From a virus, in the IMG/VR virus record IMGVR_UViG_3300017697_000133, positions 1 to 20,350 of that record: 20,350 nt of DNA. One strand, written 5' to 3'. Positions 7,854 through 14,845 of this stretch are shown in pieces. The notes beneath the pieces were generated by a model. It saw only the letters and a list, made by a program, of their open reading frames with translations, did not search any database and had not been told where the DNA came from. Each line of letters begins with the position of its first letter. Within the stretch, counting starts at the first letter, position 1. A program made the position numbers and the translations under genes.

Positions 7854-8397
7854 CTACTGATTCCTCTGCTTCTTTAAATTCATCTTTAGGTGCTACATAA
7901 CTACCCTTCTCTTCACCCCAATCTGTCCCATCAGCTTTAGACTGATACTCTACAAGGTCAAGGACTCTGACCTTCTTCATTCTCAAACTAACACCACCAC
8001 CCATAGCATCATAAGGTACAGCCTCGTATGCTACTTGTAGTTTACTACCACCACCTATGGCAGCAATCATCCTGTTACCATCAGAGTCAACCAGGATAGG
8101 CTTTTGATCCCACTCATCGCCACCTTTGGTCTTGACATGAGCTTTCATCTTAAAGTTAGCAACATACTGCCCTGTCTTTTCACCCTGATCATCTAACTCA
8201 GGTTTGATAGGATTGTTTTTACCACCATTCATTAGTGGTTTTACCACGTCACTAATCTTCTTAGTTGCAGCTTTATCAAAGATAAGCTTAACTGAGAAAA
8301 CTCCATCAGCATCAAACTTGGTGTCTGGCTTGTTAAGCCAAGGATATACTGCAATTCCAGCTGGTGATACATGGGTGTCAAACTTCTGCTTTGCCAT
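7831..8397 (-). CDS. ssDNA-binding protein, T7 gp2.5-like
   Basis: Coats single-stranded DNA and organises the replisome. The 188 residues include a beta-rich body with Gly/Lys turns and aromatic residues typical of phage ssDNA-binding proteins. They end in a strongly acidic tail, from about 173, terminating in DEDEEDF. A C-terminal phenylalanine after an acidic tail is the T7 gp2.5 hallmark needed for contact with polymerase and helicase. T7 gp2.5 is 232 aa, so this is a shorter version. The start has AAAGGAG about nine bases upstream. Position between RNA polymerase and endonuclease I matches T7 order. Confidence 0.88.
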   Translation of the reverse strand: MAKQKFDTHVSPAGIAVYPWLNKPDTKFDADGVFSVKLIFDKAATKKISDVVKPLMNGGKNNPIKPELDDQGEKTGQYVANFKMKAHVKTKGGDEWDQKPILVDSDGNRMIAAIGGGSKLQVAYEAVPYDAMGGGVSLRMKKVRVLDLVEYQSKADGTDWGEEKGSYVAPKDEFKEAEESVDEDEEDF

Positions 8398-8663
8398 TAT
8401 AATTCTCCTTTGATGTAGCGTTCTGCTCCCCCAAACTCAGGAACCTTTGTGCGTTTGCACTCTTCTCTCATTGTGTCTACCATTAACATTACATCTGTAA
8501 CACTATACATATCTTGAAGCTTATTGTTATACAGACAATTGAACACACTAAGAATTATAGCGTGTCTTTCTGCCTTGCTAAAATTATGTATTGCATCTAC
8601 TACTGCCATCATTCCTGCTGAAACATTCTTTACATTAGAATTAGCTAAAAAAGAATTCTGCAT
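8397..8663 (-). CDS. Hypothetical protein, 88 aa, after RNA polymerase
   Basis: A small protein predicted mostly helical, with no membrane segment. It overlaps the last 23 bases of the RNA polymerase gene and has AGGAAG upstream of its ATG. Its stop overlaps the first base of the ssDNA-binding gene start, so it is embedded in the polymerase-SSB operon. I do not recognise the family. In T7 the equivalent interval holds host-takeover genes such as gp2 (host RNA polymerase inhibitor), but no similarity to gp2 is visible, so that role is only a positional guess. Confidence 0.8.
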   Translation of the reverse strand: MQNSFLANSNVKNVSAGMMAVVDAIHNFSKAERHAIILSVFNCLYNNKLQDMYSVTDVMLMVDTMREECKRTKVPEFGGAERYIKGEL

Positions 8664-11040
8664 CTTTCACTTCCTCAATATTGAGTTTACCATACTCAGG
8701 AAGACTTGGCAAATCTAAGTCTCCCTGCTCTTCCATAAATTTTTTTAATATATCTTCTTTATACAAGTCTACAAAAGTTTCTCTGAGCACCATACCTAGT
8801 TGCTCAATATCACAAGCATGAGTACCAAAAGAATCATGTACTACAGCAAACGATTCAATACCATGATTATCTCTAGCACTAACCACAGTTTTCATAAGAT
8901 GACAGGCATCTAAGCTATGAACAAAGTTAGGAGCAATACCATTGACTTGTCTAAAATTGTGCATCTTTTCAGCATCACTACTCCCTGCATATAGTGAAGC
9001 CATACGCCCATTTATTATAGTCTTTACTTCTTTGACTATTGACCTTATGTACTTCTGCTTAACTACAAAGCCAGTAGACAGAGTCCAGTAGATAGGTCTC
9101 TTTAACTTGTTAGAAGCTTTAGCTACATCCTGTAGCCACTTCATGCCTAACCTAGAAGATATAACAACCCTTCCAATAGCTTCATAGATATGAAAAGCCA
9201 GATATTTACAATGAGGCCACATATCAGTACTGCTATCAATACCTGGAAATACCACTCCTTTGTCCAACTGCTTTTTAAGTTCTTCATGTATTTGATCCCT
9301 CATTCCGTATAGTGTAGCACCATAAGGAGTAGTCATTACAGGACGTTTAACCAACGCACGAGAAAGACAACCGTTACCCCATAACCTAAAATCTGCATCA
9401 TTGTCCAGAACCATTCGTTGTTCTGCTTCTCTTCTGACAATTTCATATATGTCCTCTGGTTGATCATGATTAATAAGGTTAGTTGCAGAGCCTCCAACAT
9501 CATCCCTAAGCATAGCAGAAAAATGTTGAAGACCGTTGCAACTACCATCCACCGTGATAGGAAGATGAGAAATATAATCCTCATTGTTATTACAACAAAC
9601 ATACTCAAAGCAAGCCCTAAGGAATTGCCAAGGTTTGTCTGCTTCCATCCATTCACGACTTGTAAGAGGATCAATGCCTATACGCATTATCATATCCTCG
9701 TTGTTGTCCGTCCAATCTAGTCGTTCTTCCAAGGATGCCTTATCAAACCCCCAAGAATTGCTGAGGTGTACCTTGACCCATGCGAGTCCTGAAGAACCCA
9801 AAGGTTTTCCCGTAGAGAATTCCAACAAGCCTTTTGCGGAATCTTCACCTTGGGGATTGAGGAAGGCTGTGTTGGCATACATACGTCCACGAAAGTCCAA
9901 GGTATGAGGGAAATATATAGCTTTTTCATTTTTAAACTTTCTAGTCATCCACATAAGTTGAGCGAACTGTATACGCTTAGTCTTACGTCTGACATTATCA
10001 GTATGTAGTAGTGTTGCTGTCCTTTTCCATTCTATTATTTCTTCCTTCGTCCCTGTTTTAGGGTATGACGTTTCCATGTGTCTTTGTCCCGATTCTGGGA
10101 TGACCTGACACACTGACTGATTGTCATATAAGGCTTCCATAACCTCAAAGACCTTACTGTTAATTCTCCACCCTGTGCCTTGTACGATATTAGTTGCATG
10201 AAACACCTCCTTTAAATTAGTATTATCTAATTGCTGAAGATATGCTGCATCTGAAGATTTAACTAAGTTCATCTTGGTGTACTGGTAGTAGCCACCTGTG
10301 TAAACACTGTCCCACTTTCTAGGATAGATTAAACAAGGCATCTTTACAGGACTTAATAGTTCACATACACTATTCTTATCATCTATCCATTTGAGACTAG
10401 CTTCAGTAGCTTCTAACCAGTACACCTTTTTAAATTTTCTTGAGGTATTGTTATTATGTTTCTTAATTTCAAATAGCTTGGTAGCTTCACAAACCATCTT
10501 GACTAGTAAAGTACCTAGCCTGGTTTTATCAGCTGTCAACCAGTTATGCCACTCAATCCCTGCTTTATTAGCTGAGTGTACAAGTACTCTCTTTTGTTTC
10601 CTGTAGTTGGTAGTTCTCTTAGATAGGTCTCTAGTCACCACACCAAACAAAGGTGCGTTCTCTTTAGCAAAGGCTCTGAACCTTGTCTCATCTTCTATGA
10701 ATGATCCTATCTCTAAGGCTACCTTGACTAGCTTAACTGGAGTAGACAAGTGATTAACACAAGCTTTAAGAGCTAGGAAGGCTACTACCTCAGAAGATAC
10801 AGAGTTAGTCAATAGCTCCATTACTTCTTTTTCACACTGGACAGGTATACCTTTAACATAGTCAAGTTTAAGCTTGTCTAAAGCTTTGACAATCTTACCA
10901 CAACCTTTACGAATAAATTGAATACCAGCAGGAGTAGTAGACTCATGTTTACCTTTCTTAGCTTCTGTATTCTCATGACGATACCTTTTGACTCCTAAAG
11001 TTATCATCTCGTCTTCTAAGAGTTTCTGTCTATTTAGCAT
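8641..11040 (-). CDS. T7-type single-subunit RNA polymerase
   Basis: Transcribes the middle and late phage genes. I use the ATG at 11040, which overlaps the previous stop as TAATG, giving 799 aa; a GTG at 11055 is possible but has no ribosome binding site. T7 RNA polymerase is 883 aa. Catalytic residues are visible: D498 in VDGSCNGLQHF (T7 D537), K565 and Y573 in LVKRPVMTTPYG (T7 K631, Y639), and D736 in VVHDSFGT (T7 D812). HTLDFRGRMY, IAPNFVHSLDA and the aromatic C-terminus FFFS (T7 FAFA) also fit. The promoter-recognition loop lies around 653-670 and differs from T7, so the promoter sequence should differ too. Confidence 0.96.
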   Translation of the reverse strand: MLNRQKLLEDEMITLGVKRYRHENTEAKKGKHESTTPAGIQFIRKGCGKIVKALDKLKLDYVKGIPVQCEKEVMELLTNSVSSEVVAFLALKACVNHLSTPVKLVKVALEIGSFIEDETRFRAFAKENAPLFGVVTRDLSKRTTNYRKQKRVLVHSANKAGIEWHNWLTADKTRLGTLLVKMVCEATKLFEIKKHNNNTSRKFKKVYWLEATEASLKWIDDKNSVCELLSPVKMPCLIYPRKWDSVYTGGYYQYTKMNLVKSSDAAYLQQLDNTNLKEVFHATNIVQGTGWRINSKVFEVMEALYDNQSVCQVIPESGQRHMETSYPKTGTKEEIIEWKRTATLLHTDNVRRKTKRIQFAQLMWMTRKFKNEKAIYFPHTLDFRGRMYANTAFLNPQGEDSAKGLLEFSTGKPLGSSGLAWVKVHLSNSWGFDKASLEERLDWTDNNEDMIMRIGIDPLTSREWMEADKPWQFLRACFEYVCCNNNEDYISHLPITVDGSCNGLQHFSAMLRDDVGGSATNLINHDQPEDIYEIVRREAEQRMVLDNDADFRLWGNGCLSRALVKRPVMTTPYGATLYGMRDQIHEELKKQLDKGVVFPGIDSSTDMWPHCKYLAFHIYEAIGRVVISSRLGMKWLQDVAKASNKLKRPIYWTLSTGFVVKQKYIRSIVKEVKTIINGRMASLYAGSSDAEKMHNFRQVNGIAPNFVHSLDACHLMKTVVSARDNHGIESFAVVHDSFGTHACDIEQLGMVLRETFVDLYKEDILKKFMEEQGDLDLPSLPEYGKLNIEEVKDAEFFFS

Positions 11041-11570
11041 TAACGCAATCCCCACATAACTAAAGTCTTTCTGATACCGTGAGTGACAGGTGTTACTCTA
11101 TGTCTCCATCCAGCTGGAAAAGAAGTTACCATACCACGTTCTTTCTCTGTAGTATGACTACCAAAGATACCTTCTATTTCCAGTAGACCACCCCTATAGT
11201 CTGTGGGTTCACTCAACTGAAGAATTCCAGATATTACCCTGTCACTCACGATCTCATCATTAGCACCTATGTCCCTATGCCAATCATAGTGACCACCTAC
11301 ATCATAGACACTATATTGAAATGATTGTAGCATAGATATAGGTTCAAGCAACCATAACTTAGCCATCTTCATGAATATCCAAGCTGTTTCATGAGTATGG
11401 TGTACCCATGCTATCTTGGTGTTTCTCTTCTTGTGCTCTACAGAGTCCTGACCCTTCACCAGGACTGCACCTTCTACTAGGTCTAGTGAATCACCTAGCT
11501 CTATAATCTTGTCTAACTCTTCAGGTGAATAGAGTCCTAAATGGTGATGCAACTGCATTGGACTACGCAT
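11040..11570 (-). CDS. 2OG-Fe(II) oxygenase
   Basis: A 176-residue non-haem iron dioxygenase of the prolyl-4-hydroxylase-like superfamily. Ferrous iron would be held by H98 and D100 (WHRD) and H157 (GWRHRV). R167 (GIRKTL), ten residues after the distal histidine, is placed to bind 2-oxoglutarate. The core pattern YDVGGHYDWHRD, then GILQLSEP, YRGGLLEI and FPAGWRHRV, is typical. Substrate is unknown; phage members have been proposed to act on proteins, nucleic acids or small molecules. The ribosome binding site is AAGGAAG. It overlaps the upstream membrane protein gene by eight bases and is coupled to the RNA polymerase start, so it is made together with the polymerase. Confidence 0.9.
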   Translation of the reverse strand: MRSPMQLHHHLGLYSPEELDKIIELGDSLDLVEGAVLVKGQDSVEHKKRNTKIAWVHHTHETAWIFMKMAKLWLLEPISMLQSFQYSVYDVGGHYDWHRDIGANDEIVSDRVISGILQLSEPTDYRGGLLEIEGIFGSHTTEKERGMVTSFPAGWRHRVTPVTHGIRKTLVMWGLR

Positions 11571-11778
11571 TCTTTCTTCCTTTCCAGTAAGCTTCCAAGT
11601 AGATATACCCTAGTCCTACGTCAATAAGAATAAAACCATACTGACCAGTGTATATCCACATGGAAACCCACAAGACCTGACCTATCCAACCTACGATAGG
11701 CCCTGCCTTGTGGCCTTGAGCTAACATTCGTATGGCTATCAAAGCCCATACTGATAGAAAGCTCTCAATCCAGATCAT
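11563..11778 (-). CDS. Small membrane protein, 71 aa
   Basis: About three hydrophobic segments are visible: residues 2-19, roughly 26-43 and 47-63, with a short basic C-terminus. The pattern (WIESFLSVWAL, then GWIGQVLWVSMWIYTGQYGF) is one I have seen in small phage membrane proteins that resemble half of a PnuC-type transporter fold, but I cannot assign a function. The start ATG overlaps the stop of the upstream exported-protein gene (ATGA), and the end overlaps the oxygenase start by eight bases. It would sit in the inner membrane. Confidence 0.75.
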   Translation of the reverse strand: MIWIESFLSVWALIAIRMLAQGHKAGPIVGWIGQVLWVSMWIYTGQYGFILIDVGLGYIYLEAYWKGRKNA

Positions 11779-12074
11779 TGTACTGTGTTAGTCCTTGTTA
11801 CTGGTCTATGCGAGTAACACCCTGCCCAATAATCACACTTAGTGAACACCATAGGCTTATTGAAATCCTCTGGTACATCTTCTGTTTCATCATTAACATA
11901 TAAGTGAGATGGTGAATCTCCGACACAGATTGCGTCCATACCATGCTTGACGAGCTGACACTCTTCTAGGGTAGAGTGAGTGGAGTACTGGCTGTAAGAG
12001 CCATGATCAAACCAGGAAGGCATGACTAGGTAGGAACTAAAAGTAGTAAGTGCTAAGGTGACTAAGACTATCAT
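11775..12074 (-). CDS. Exported Cys-containing protein, 99 aa
   Basis: The first 19 residues or so (MIVLVTLALTTFSSYLVMP) form a hydrophobic segment that could be a signal peptide or anchor. The rest is polar, with four cysteines (about C39, C50, C80, C86) that could form disulfides in the periplasm. No family is recognised. The ribosome binding site reads GGAGCAACACAATG, the shared early-gene start motif. The 3' end overlaps the membrane protein gene. An early-expressed exported protein could alter the envelope, for example in superinfection exclusion, but that is inference. Confidence 0.75.
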   Translation of the reverse strand: MIVLVTLALTTFSSYLVMPSWFDHGSYSQYSTHSTLEECQLVKHGMDAICVGDSPSHLYVNDETEDVPEDFNKPMVFTKCDYWAGCYSHRPVTRTNTVQ

Positions 12075-12084
12075 TGTGTTGCTC

Positions 12085-12279
12085 CTAGTACATTTGATTA
12101 ATAAGAGATTCTATTGTAGCTGCATGACCTTGAGCTATAGTCACTGCATTACTTTCAGACTCATATCTTTCTTTATCTCTATATCTAATCATCTCTACTG
12201 CTTTGTCCTCTACTTCTTTTCTATTCTTGCAGTTATCAAATATATCTTCGTACCACTCATCATTAGGTAACCAACTCAT
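12085..12279 (-). CDS. Hypothetical protein, 64 aa
   Basis: A charged, probably helical soluble protein without signal peptide or membrane segment. Aromatic residues cluster at the N-terminus (MSWLPNDEWYEDIF). The start has AAGGAGAAAC upstream and overlaps the previous stop by four bases (ATGA), so it is translationally coupled to the exported protein upstream. Family not recognised. Confidence 0.75.
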   Translation of the reverse strand: MSWLPNDEWYEDIFDNCKNRKEVEDKAVEMIRYRDKERYESESNAVTIAQGHAATIESLINQMY

Positions 12280-12581
12280 TTTTGTTTCTCCTTAGGTTTG
12301 AATGTCTTTGTTATCGTAGTTTTCCAAGGCCCACGCACCATGACAGGATAATTAGTATCAGTGAGGTAGCAAGTCTCCTGTCCTATCGACTTGGTATGAT
12401 ACACAGCCCATCCTTCTTTCATAGGCTTAGTGTGACAAGGCACTTGAATAGCAGAATAGCTGGCCTTGACACCAGACTTAAAGGTAACTTGTAGCTGATT
12501 ATGTATCTCACCAATATCCCAGTTTACTCCTTGAGATGCTGGTGGAATAATAAGCATAATAGTTATGATTATCTCATTCAC
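12276..12581 (-). CDS. Exported protein, 101 aa
   Basis: The chosen start is a GTG at 12581 that overlaps the stop of the tiny upstream membrane peptide gene as GTGA. A TTG further upstream (12605) or an ATG at 12557 are alternatives. From the GTG, residues 1-15 (VNEIIITIMLIIPPA) form a signal-like hydrophobic stretch followed by a small-residue cleavage-like site (PASQG). The mature part is beta-rich and basic and includes two cysteines. No family recognised. Together with 11775-12074 it suggests the early operon sends several proteins to the envelope. Confidence 0.7.
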   Translation of the reverse strand: MNEIIITIMLIIPPASQGVNWDIGEIHNQLQVTFKSGVKASYSAIQVPCHTKPMKEGWAVYHTKSIGQETCYLTDTNYPVMVRGPWKTTITKTFKPKEKQK

Positions 12582-12649
12582 AACTGAATGTAAATAGCAT
12601 AACAAACAGTAGAAAGAATAATCGCTATAATTAAGAATAGTCTAATCAT
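12578..12649 (-). CDS. Tiny membrane peptide, 23 aa
   Basis: ATG at 12649, four bases after the stop of the preceding gene, with AAGGTG about nine bases upstream. The product, MIRLFLIIAIILSTVCYAIY plus three residues, is a single hydrophobic helix with one positive charge at the N-terminus. Its stop overlaps the GTG start of the next exported protein. It may be a membrane peptide in its own right or a leader that couples translation. Too short for family assignment. Confidence 0.5.
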   Translation of the reverse strand: MIRLFLIIAIILSTVCYAIYIQL

Positions 12650-12653
12650 AATT

Positions 12654-12902
12654 TTATTCACCTTGTTTGCTATATTTCTTTTGTAGTTTTAAATCTTCTA
12701 TCATCCCACGATAAGTCTCATTGCTTGGTTTAATGTCACATGAACCAATTAAATTTATTTGGCTTATATCTGAATTTCTATTTAAGTCTCTTTCTTCTTC
12801 AACTTCTTGACCTTCCCAATTGTAGTTAGCTGTTTCAAAAGCACCATCACCATTAGCAAACCTAGTACTATTTCTTGACATTTCACTACATAAATCTTGC
12901 AT
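12654..12902 (-). CDS. Hypothetical acidic protein, 82 aa
   Basis: Polar protein rich in Asn, Glu, Asp and Ser, with a basic C-terminal end (LKLQKKYSKQ). Two cysteines, no membrane segment. The ATG follows CAGGAGATATACT, a good ribosome binding site. It is the first gene after a 133-base untranslated stretch that carries a promoter-like element and two inverted repeats, so it probably heads a transcription unit. Family not recognised. Confidence 0.75.
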   Translation of the reverse strand: MQDLCSEMSRNSTRFANGDGAFETANYNWEGQEVEEERDLNRNSDISQINLIGSCDIKPSNETYRGMIEDLKLQKKYSKQGE

Positions 12903-12928
12903 AGTATATCTCCTGGTTAAATTAAGTA

Positions 12929-12964
12929 GGGACTTAGGATATCAAAAGGAATACCCTAAGCCCC
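12929..12964 (-). promoter_or_regulatory. Leader hairpin upstream of 82-aa gene
   Basis: Inverted repeat with arms at 12929-12938 and 12955-12964. Read as minus-strand RNA, GGGGCUUAGG pairs with CCUAAGUCCC over ten positions with one G-U pair, around a 16-base loop. No U-tract follows, and the gene start lies only 27 bases downstream. It may be an RNA processing site, a stabiliser or a control element rather than a terminator. Confidence 0.45.
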
Positions 12965-12996
12965 AAGGAGAGAGACAAAAACCATCAAACATCTCT

Positions 12997-13025
12997 CTTA
13001 TAGCATATCTTTAAAACAAATGCAA
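12997..13025 (-). promoter_or_regulatory. Sigma70-like promoter, extended -10
   Basis: On the minus strand TTGCAT (13025-13020) and TATAAG (13002-12997) are separated by 17 bases, and TG precedes the -10 box with one base between, an extended -10 element. It lies in the untranslated stretch between two early genes. It would start a transcript near 12990 reading into the 82-aa gene. An inverted repeat (AGAGAGA 12969-12975 with TCTCTCT 12992-12998) overlaps its -10 and start region. Confidence 0.5.
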
Positions 13026-13035
13026 CCTGAACTTA

Positions 13036-13503
13036 CTAATAAGTAAAAATCCAATCAGGTATTTCACGTTTAGTCCAGTTTAGTAGATCATTCTTTTCAT
13101 ACCAGTAGTAATCGCGATATGCCTTAATTGGGTCTCTGTGTTTATATGGTTCTGGCATAGCTAATTTAAATGGTGTGAGTCCCATACTAGGAATATCAGG
13201 TCTAGTCAAAGAACAAGCTACCTCATAAGACTTATGATTAACCTCTGTATCATACCTATACCGATACTCACTATTTAGATACATAGTCAACTTCTGCAGC
13301 CACAACCAGTTATCTAAAGACTCAGCTACCCACTTAGTACAAGGATGATTCTTATGGACTACCTTATAACCTACTTCACCACCATTCTCTCTGGATACTG
13401 TAGATAACATCTGAGCAGACTCTAGTATCATTTTGACAACGTGTTTATCACAATGATATTTAGCACACTTTTCGATGTCATGGTCTAGCACAAAGATATT
13501 CAT
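13036..13503 (-). CDS. Conserved phage protein of unknown function, 155 aa
   Basis: The N-terminus (MNIFVLD, then CAKYHCDKHVVKMILESAQML) and later blocks (HKNHPCTKWVAES, NWLWL, TPFKLAMPEPYK, AYRDYYWYEK) match a family I recognise from many cyanophages and other tailed phages, where it is usually left unnamed. The dense conserved His/Cys/Asp pattern near the N-terminus looks like a metal or catalytic site, but no activity is established to my knowledge. The start uses GGAGACACAATG. It is in the middle of the early region and ends before the untranslated stretch with the promoter-like element. Confidence 0.85.
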   Translation of the reverse strand: MNIFVLDHDIEKCAKYHCDKHVVKMILESAQMLSTVSRENGGEVGYKVVHKNHPCTKWVAESLDNWLWLQKLTMYLNSEYRYRYDTEVNHKSYEVACSLTRPDIPSMGLTPFKLAMPEPYKHRDPIKAYRDYYWYEKNDLLNWTKREIPDWIFTY

Positions 13504-13512
13504 TGTGTCTCC

Positions 13513-13740
13513 TTATCTCAGACTGTTTAAGTACTTTTTCTTCTTAGTAGCATGGTAGTCATCTACAGTCATAAACTTTCTCGTTTTAGTAGAGTATACT
13601 TCATCATGTAGCTTGATTCCTGGAATATGAGTAGAATCAGTGACATTACCTGACTTATCATAAGACTTTATGTTTACCCCGTGAATCTTACTATGTTCTA
13701 AACTATGTAAATCTACACTGTTACTCTTATGGTTATACAT
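13513..13740 (-). CDS. Hypothetical protein, 75 aa
   Basis: A small basic, hydrophilic protein with many Lys, His, Ser and Thr residues and no membrane segment. The ribosome binding site is AAGGAGAAACATA before the ATG. It lies downstream of an untranslated AT-rich stretch with a large palindrome, so it may be the first gene of a unit. Family not recognised; a nucleic-acid-binding role would be consistent with its charge but is a guess. Confidence 0.72.
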   Translation of the reverse strand: MYNHKSNSVDLHSLEHSKIHGVNIKSYDKSGNVTDSTHIPGIKLHDEVYSTKTRKFMTVDDYHATKKKKYLNSLR

Positions 13741-13804
13741 TATGTTTCTCCTTATGTATTAACTATAGACCTTCTTATACTTGTCTAATACTTTAAAGTA
13801 AGAC

Positions 13805-13832
13805 TATAGTATATACTATATGTTATACTATA
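13805..13832. promoter_or_regulatory. 16-bp perfect palindrome plus third half-site
   Basis: TATAGTATATACTATA at 13805-13820 is a perfect palindrome. The half-site ATACTATA (13813-13820) recurs at 13825-13832, twelve bases on. The set lies in the 147-base gap before the 75-aa gene. On the minus strand TTGAAG stands 17 bases before TAGTAT, so it could be a cluster of -10 boxes, an operator, or both. Confidence 0.4.
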
Positions 13833-13887
13833 TAGAAATGAGTCCTACTTCAACTAAAATATGAGTTTATCCTTTGTTTACTTAGGT

Positions 13888-14295
13888 TTAACTATTGTAA
13901 CTAGTAGTGTGTCTAATGTCATGCTCATAACCATAGTCATTTGTCTCTTCTTGTTTCTTCTTTGCAAGTAAATCCATAGAAGTAATACATCCTAGACCAC
14001 TAAGCTCTAATGAATATTTATTCATCCTCTCCACACCCTTTGTCATGTTTCTCTTATTAAATCTACCATGAGAGAAAGGATCAACAGTATATTCACCAGA
14101 ATTTAGAGCTATATGTAGCACAGATTTCTCACAATTGTCACAAAAGAACTGTATACCCAGTAAAGTAAAACCTACTGATAGACTAGAGGTGTCTCTAGTA
14201 TTACATTTATCACAATAGATATGTTCTATGATCTGTGAATAAGGTGCAAACTGTCTCGTACTAGCTTTATCTAACTTCTTTAGCTTGAATGACAT
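13888..14295 (-). CDS. Hypothetical CxxC protein, 135 aa
   Basis: Two cysteine pairs, CDKC at 28-31 and CDNC at 52-55, with 20 residues between them, look like a small zinc ribbon. The rest is polar with a basic C-terminal half. No signal peptide; one moderately hydrophobic strand (GFTLLGIQFF) lies between the Cys pairs, as in zinc ribbons. The start reads GGAGAATACAATG. A nucleic-acid or protein binding role is plausible for an early phage protein, but the family is not recognised. Confidence 0.78.
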   Translation of the reverse strand: MSFKLKKLDKASTRQFAPYSQIIEHIYCDKCNTRDTSSLSVGFTLLGIQFFCDNCEKSVLHIALNSGEYTVDPFSHGRFNKRNMTKGVERMNKYSLELSGLGCITSMDLLAKKKQEETNDYGYEHDIRHTTSYNS

Positions 14296-14315
14296 TGTAT
14301 TCTCCTTGTAATATC

Positions 14316-14332
14316 CTCAGAGAGGCTCTGAG
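14316..14332 (-). promoter_or_regulatory. Short hairpin in early leader
   Basis: CTCAGAG and CTCTGAG form a perfect 7-bp stem around a 3-base loop, 21 bases before the start of the 135-aa gene. No U-tract follows. The same 116-base gap holds an ATATAG/CTATAT inverted repeat and the 11-base motif shared with the leader at 12952. Processing site or structural leader is possible. Confidence 0.35.
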
Positions 14333-14411
14333 TAGCCTTGTGTTGCTATTTAAGGTCTTACCCTAAGCCACCATATAGGTTTACTATATGATAGCCTAGA
14401 ATCTGATCTCA

Positions 14412-14588
14412 TTAGCTCATAACACCTAAGTAGAAATTACGGGTATTAGTCATATAGACTTGAAATATTAACAGTTTAGCACTATAATAGTCCCACTTTG
14501 CTTTTTCTTTCTTCCATAGTTGATAGTCATCTGTTTGAGTGTAGTATTGATCTAAGTCTGCTCTTAAGTTTGATAGTTCTTGTATCAT
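14412..14588 (-). CDS. Hypothetical protein, 58 aa
   Basis: ATG at 14588 with GGAGG eight bases upstream, overlapping the stop of the previous gene by four bases (ATGA). The peptide begins MIQELSNLRADLDQYYTQTD and continues with a Lys/Trp/Tyr-rich middle (LWKKEKAKWDYY). It is predicted helical, the first half coiled-coil-like. No family recognised. The strong ribosome binding site and coupled start make it a convincing gene despite its size. Confidence 0.75.
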   Translation of the reverse strand: MIQELSNLRADLDQYYTQTDDYQLWKKEKAKWDYYSAKLLIFQVYMTNTRNFYLGVMS

Positions 14589-14845
14589 TTTGATACCTCC
14601 ACAGGTTCGATATAAAGTCTAACATGAGTAGCATATTTAAGAGGTAGAGATTGATCATACATTCTTGAGGTATAACCATTAGAATCAATCATACTCCATT
14701 TAGCCCTTGGGCCTGAGCCTCTTACTCTTATTTTAAATTTACCTTTAGCTTGTTTCTTCAAACTATCTATAGCTTGTTTTGTGTCTTCTGTGTAAGGTAG
14801 TTTTACTTGATATTTGTATTGCTTTGGTAGTAGTACAGTTTTCAT
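14585..14845 (-). CDS. Hypothetical basic protein, 86 aa
   Basis: A basic protein (many Lys and Arg) with the segment GKFKIRVRGSGPRAKW in the middle, and no membrane segment. The ATG overlaps the stop of the methyltransferase-like gene by one base (TAATG), and its own stop overlaps the next gene. It is therefore coupled on both sides. Family not recognised; charge would suit nucleic acid binding. Confidence 0.78.
   Translation of the reverse strand: MKTVLLPKQYKYQVKLPYTEDTKQAIDSLKKQAKGKFKIRVRGSGPRAKWSMIDSNGYTSRMYDQSLPLKYATHVRLYIEPVEVSK

Noticed and set aside
14350-14412. 20-codon minus-strand frame starting in a TAATG overlap after the 58-aa gene
   Set aside because: Best ribosome binding site is too far away and the product ends inside a structured leader; too short to support.
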